Shown piece after piece: positions 5,979-6,146 of a stretch of 6,146 bases of DNA. Position 1 is the stretch's first letter; each line of letters begins with the position of its first letter. A model generated the notes under the pieces. The model did no database searches. It was not told the DNA's origin and was given only the letters and a program-made list of their open reading frames with translations. This stretch comes from Enterobacteriaceae bacterium (GTDB taxonomy: Bacteria > Pseudomonadota > Gammaproteobacteria > Enterobacterales > Enterobacteriaceae): positions 1 through 6,146 of the forward strand of contig JALAGK010000183.1 of the NCBI GenBank assembly GCA_022712475.1, given 5' to 3'. Made by a program: the position numbers and the translations under genes.

Positions 5979-6146
5979 ATCGTCCCTCCAGGAAAAACGC
6001 TGCAAAAATAACAGACATCCCCACCACACTATTGCCACACCACCGGATACGCCACCAGTTGTCGAAAACGCTTTATGATGATGAGCAAACCTGAATAGTA
6101 ACTACAAAACAACGTCAGCCAGAAAACCCACTCAAATACCAACGAC
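5874..6146 (-). pseudogene. Possible frameshifted membrane-protein remnant running off the window
   Basis: Reading leftward from the right edge, one minus-strand frame (6145 to the TAG at 6029) is open from outside the window and strongly hydrophobic, with EWVFWLTLF and GLLIIIKRFRQL. The next hydrophobic stretches, AIVWWGCLLFLQRF and VLLVSLLVFGLLLC, appear in another frame (6101 to 5874). The two frames overlap at 6029-6101, so one frameshift there would join them into a polytopic protein of at least about 90 residues. The basis is membrane-like composition only; no homologue is recognised and the upstream part is missing. Alternatives are two separate small genes, or chance hydrophobic reading in non-coding DNA. 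Confidence 0.25.

Noticed and set aside
5906..6094. 62-codon plus-strand frame at the right end
   Set aside because: The composition is not protein-like and no ribosome binding site is seen. The opposite strand carries the more coherent hydrophobic reading.
5986..6146. YjcB or a colicin-immunity-like protein at the right edge
   Set aside because: Both were considered because of size, hydrophobicity and (for YjcB) chromosomal neighbourhood. Comparison with remembered sequences showed no convincing residue match.

Overview
The window is ordinary chromosomal DNA from an enteric gammaproteobacterium. The left half encodes proteins nearly identical over long stretches to Escherichia coli Acs, YjcH and ActP as I remember them, in the same order and with the same YjcH/ActP overlap. 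Moderately high GC and the neighbouring genes fit an Enterobacter, Kosakonia, Klebsiella or Cronobacter-like member of the Enterobacteriaceae. The genus cannot be settled from this sequence.

Layout. (1) 1-3428, plus strand: the acetate-scavenging operon acs (5' end cut off by the window), yjcH and actP. The acs-yjcH spacer of about 200 bases holds three consecutive strong hairpins. (2) 3429-3572: a convergent gap with a good intrinsic terminator for the operon. (3) 3573-4680, minus strand: a two-gene operon of the CidA/LrgA and CidB/LrgB membrane-protein families, with an 8-base overlap. (4) 4681-4783: a 103-base divergent control region with a 15-base imperfect palindrome of the T-N11-A type expected of LysR regulators. 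(5) 4784-5671, plus strand: a LysR-type regulator that resembles Bacillus subtilis YwbI/CidR. (6) 5672-6146: about 475 bases with no convincing intact gene. It has a possible terminator for the regulator, an inverted repeat, and at the right edge minus-strand membrane-like reading in two frames. That last element may be a frameshifted gene remnant, or a small single-span peptide with a strong Shine-Dalgarno and a TTG start.

How the genes work together. ActP imports acetate and Acs activates it to acetyl-CoA; YjcH is a small membrane partner of unknown role. The neighbouring cidAB plus divergent lysR unit has the same architecture as the Firmicute cidR-cidAB locus, whose regulator responds to acetate or pyruvate overflow. 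Its position beside the acetate operon makes a shared carboxylate theme attractive, though this is inference. E. coli K-12 has yjcF after actP instead, so this flank is variable between enterics. I did not find an obviously new multi-gene system. The most open points are the acs-yjcH hairpins, the putative operator and the right-edge membrane reading frames.
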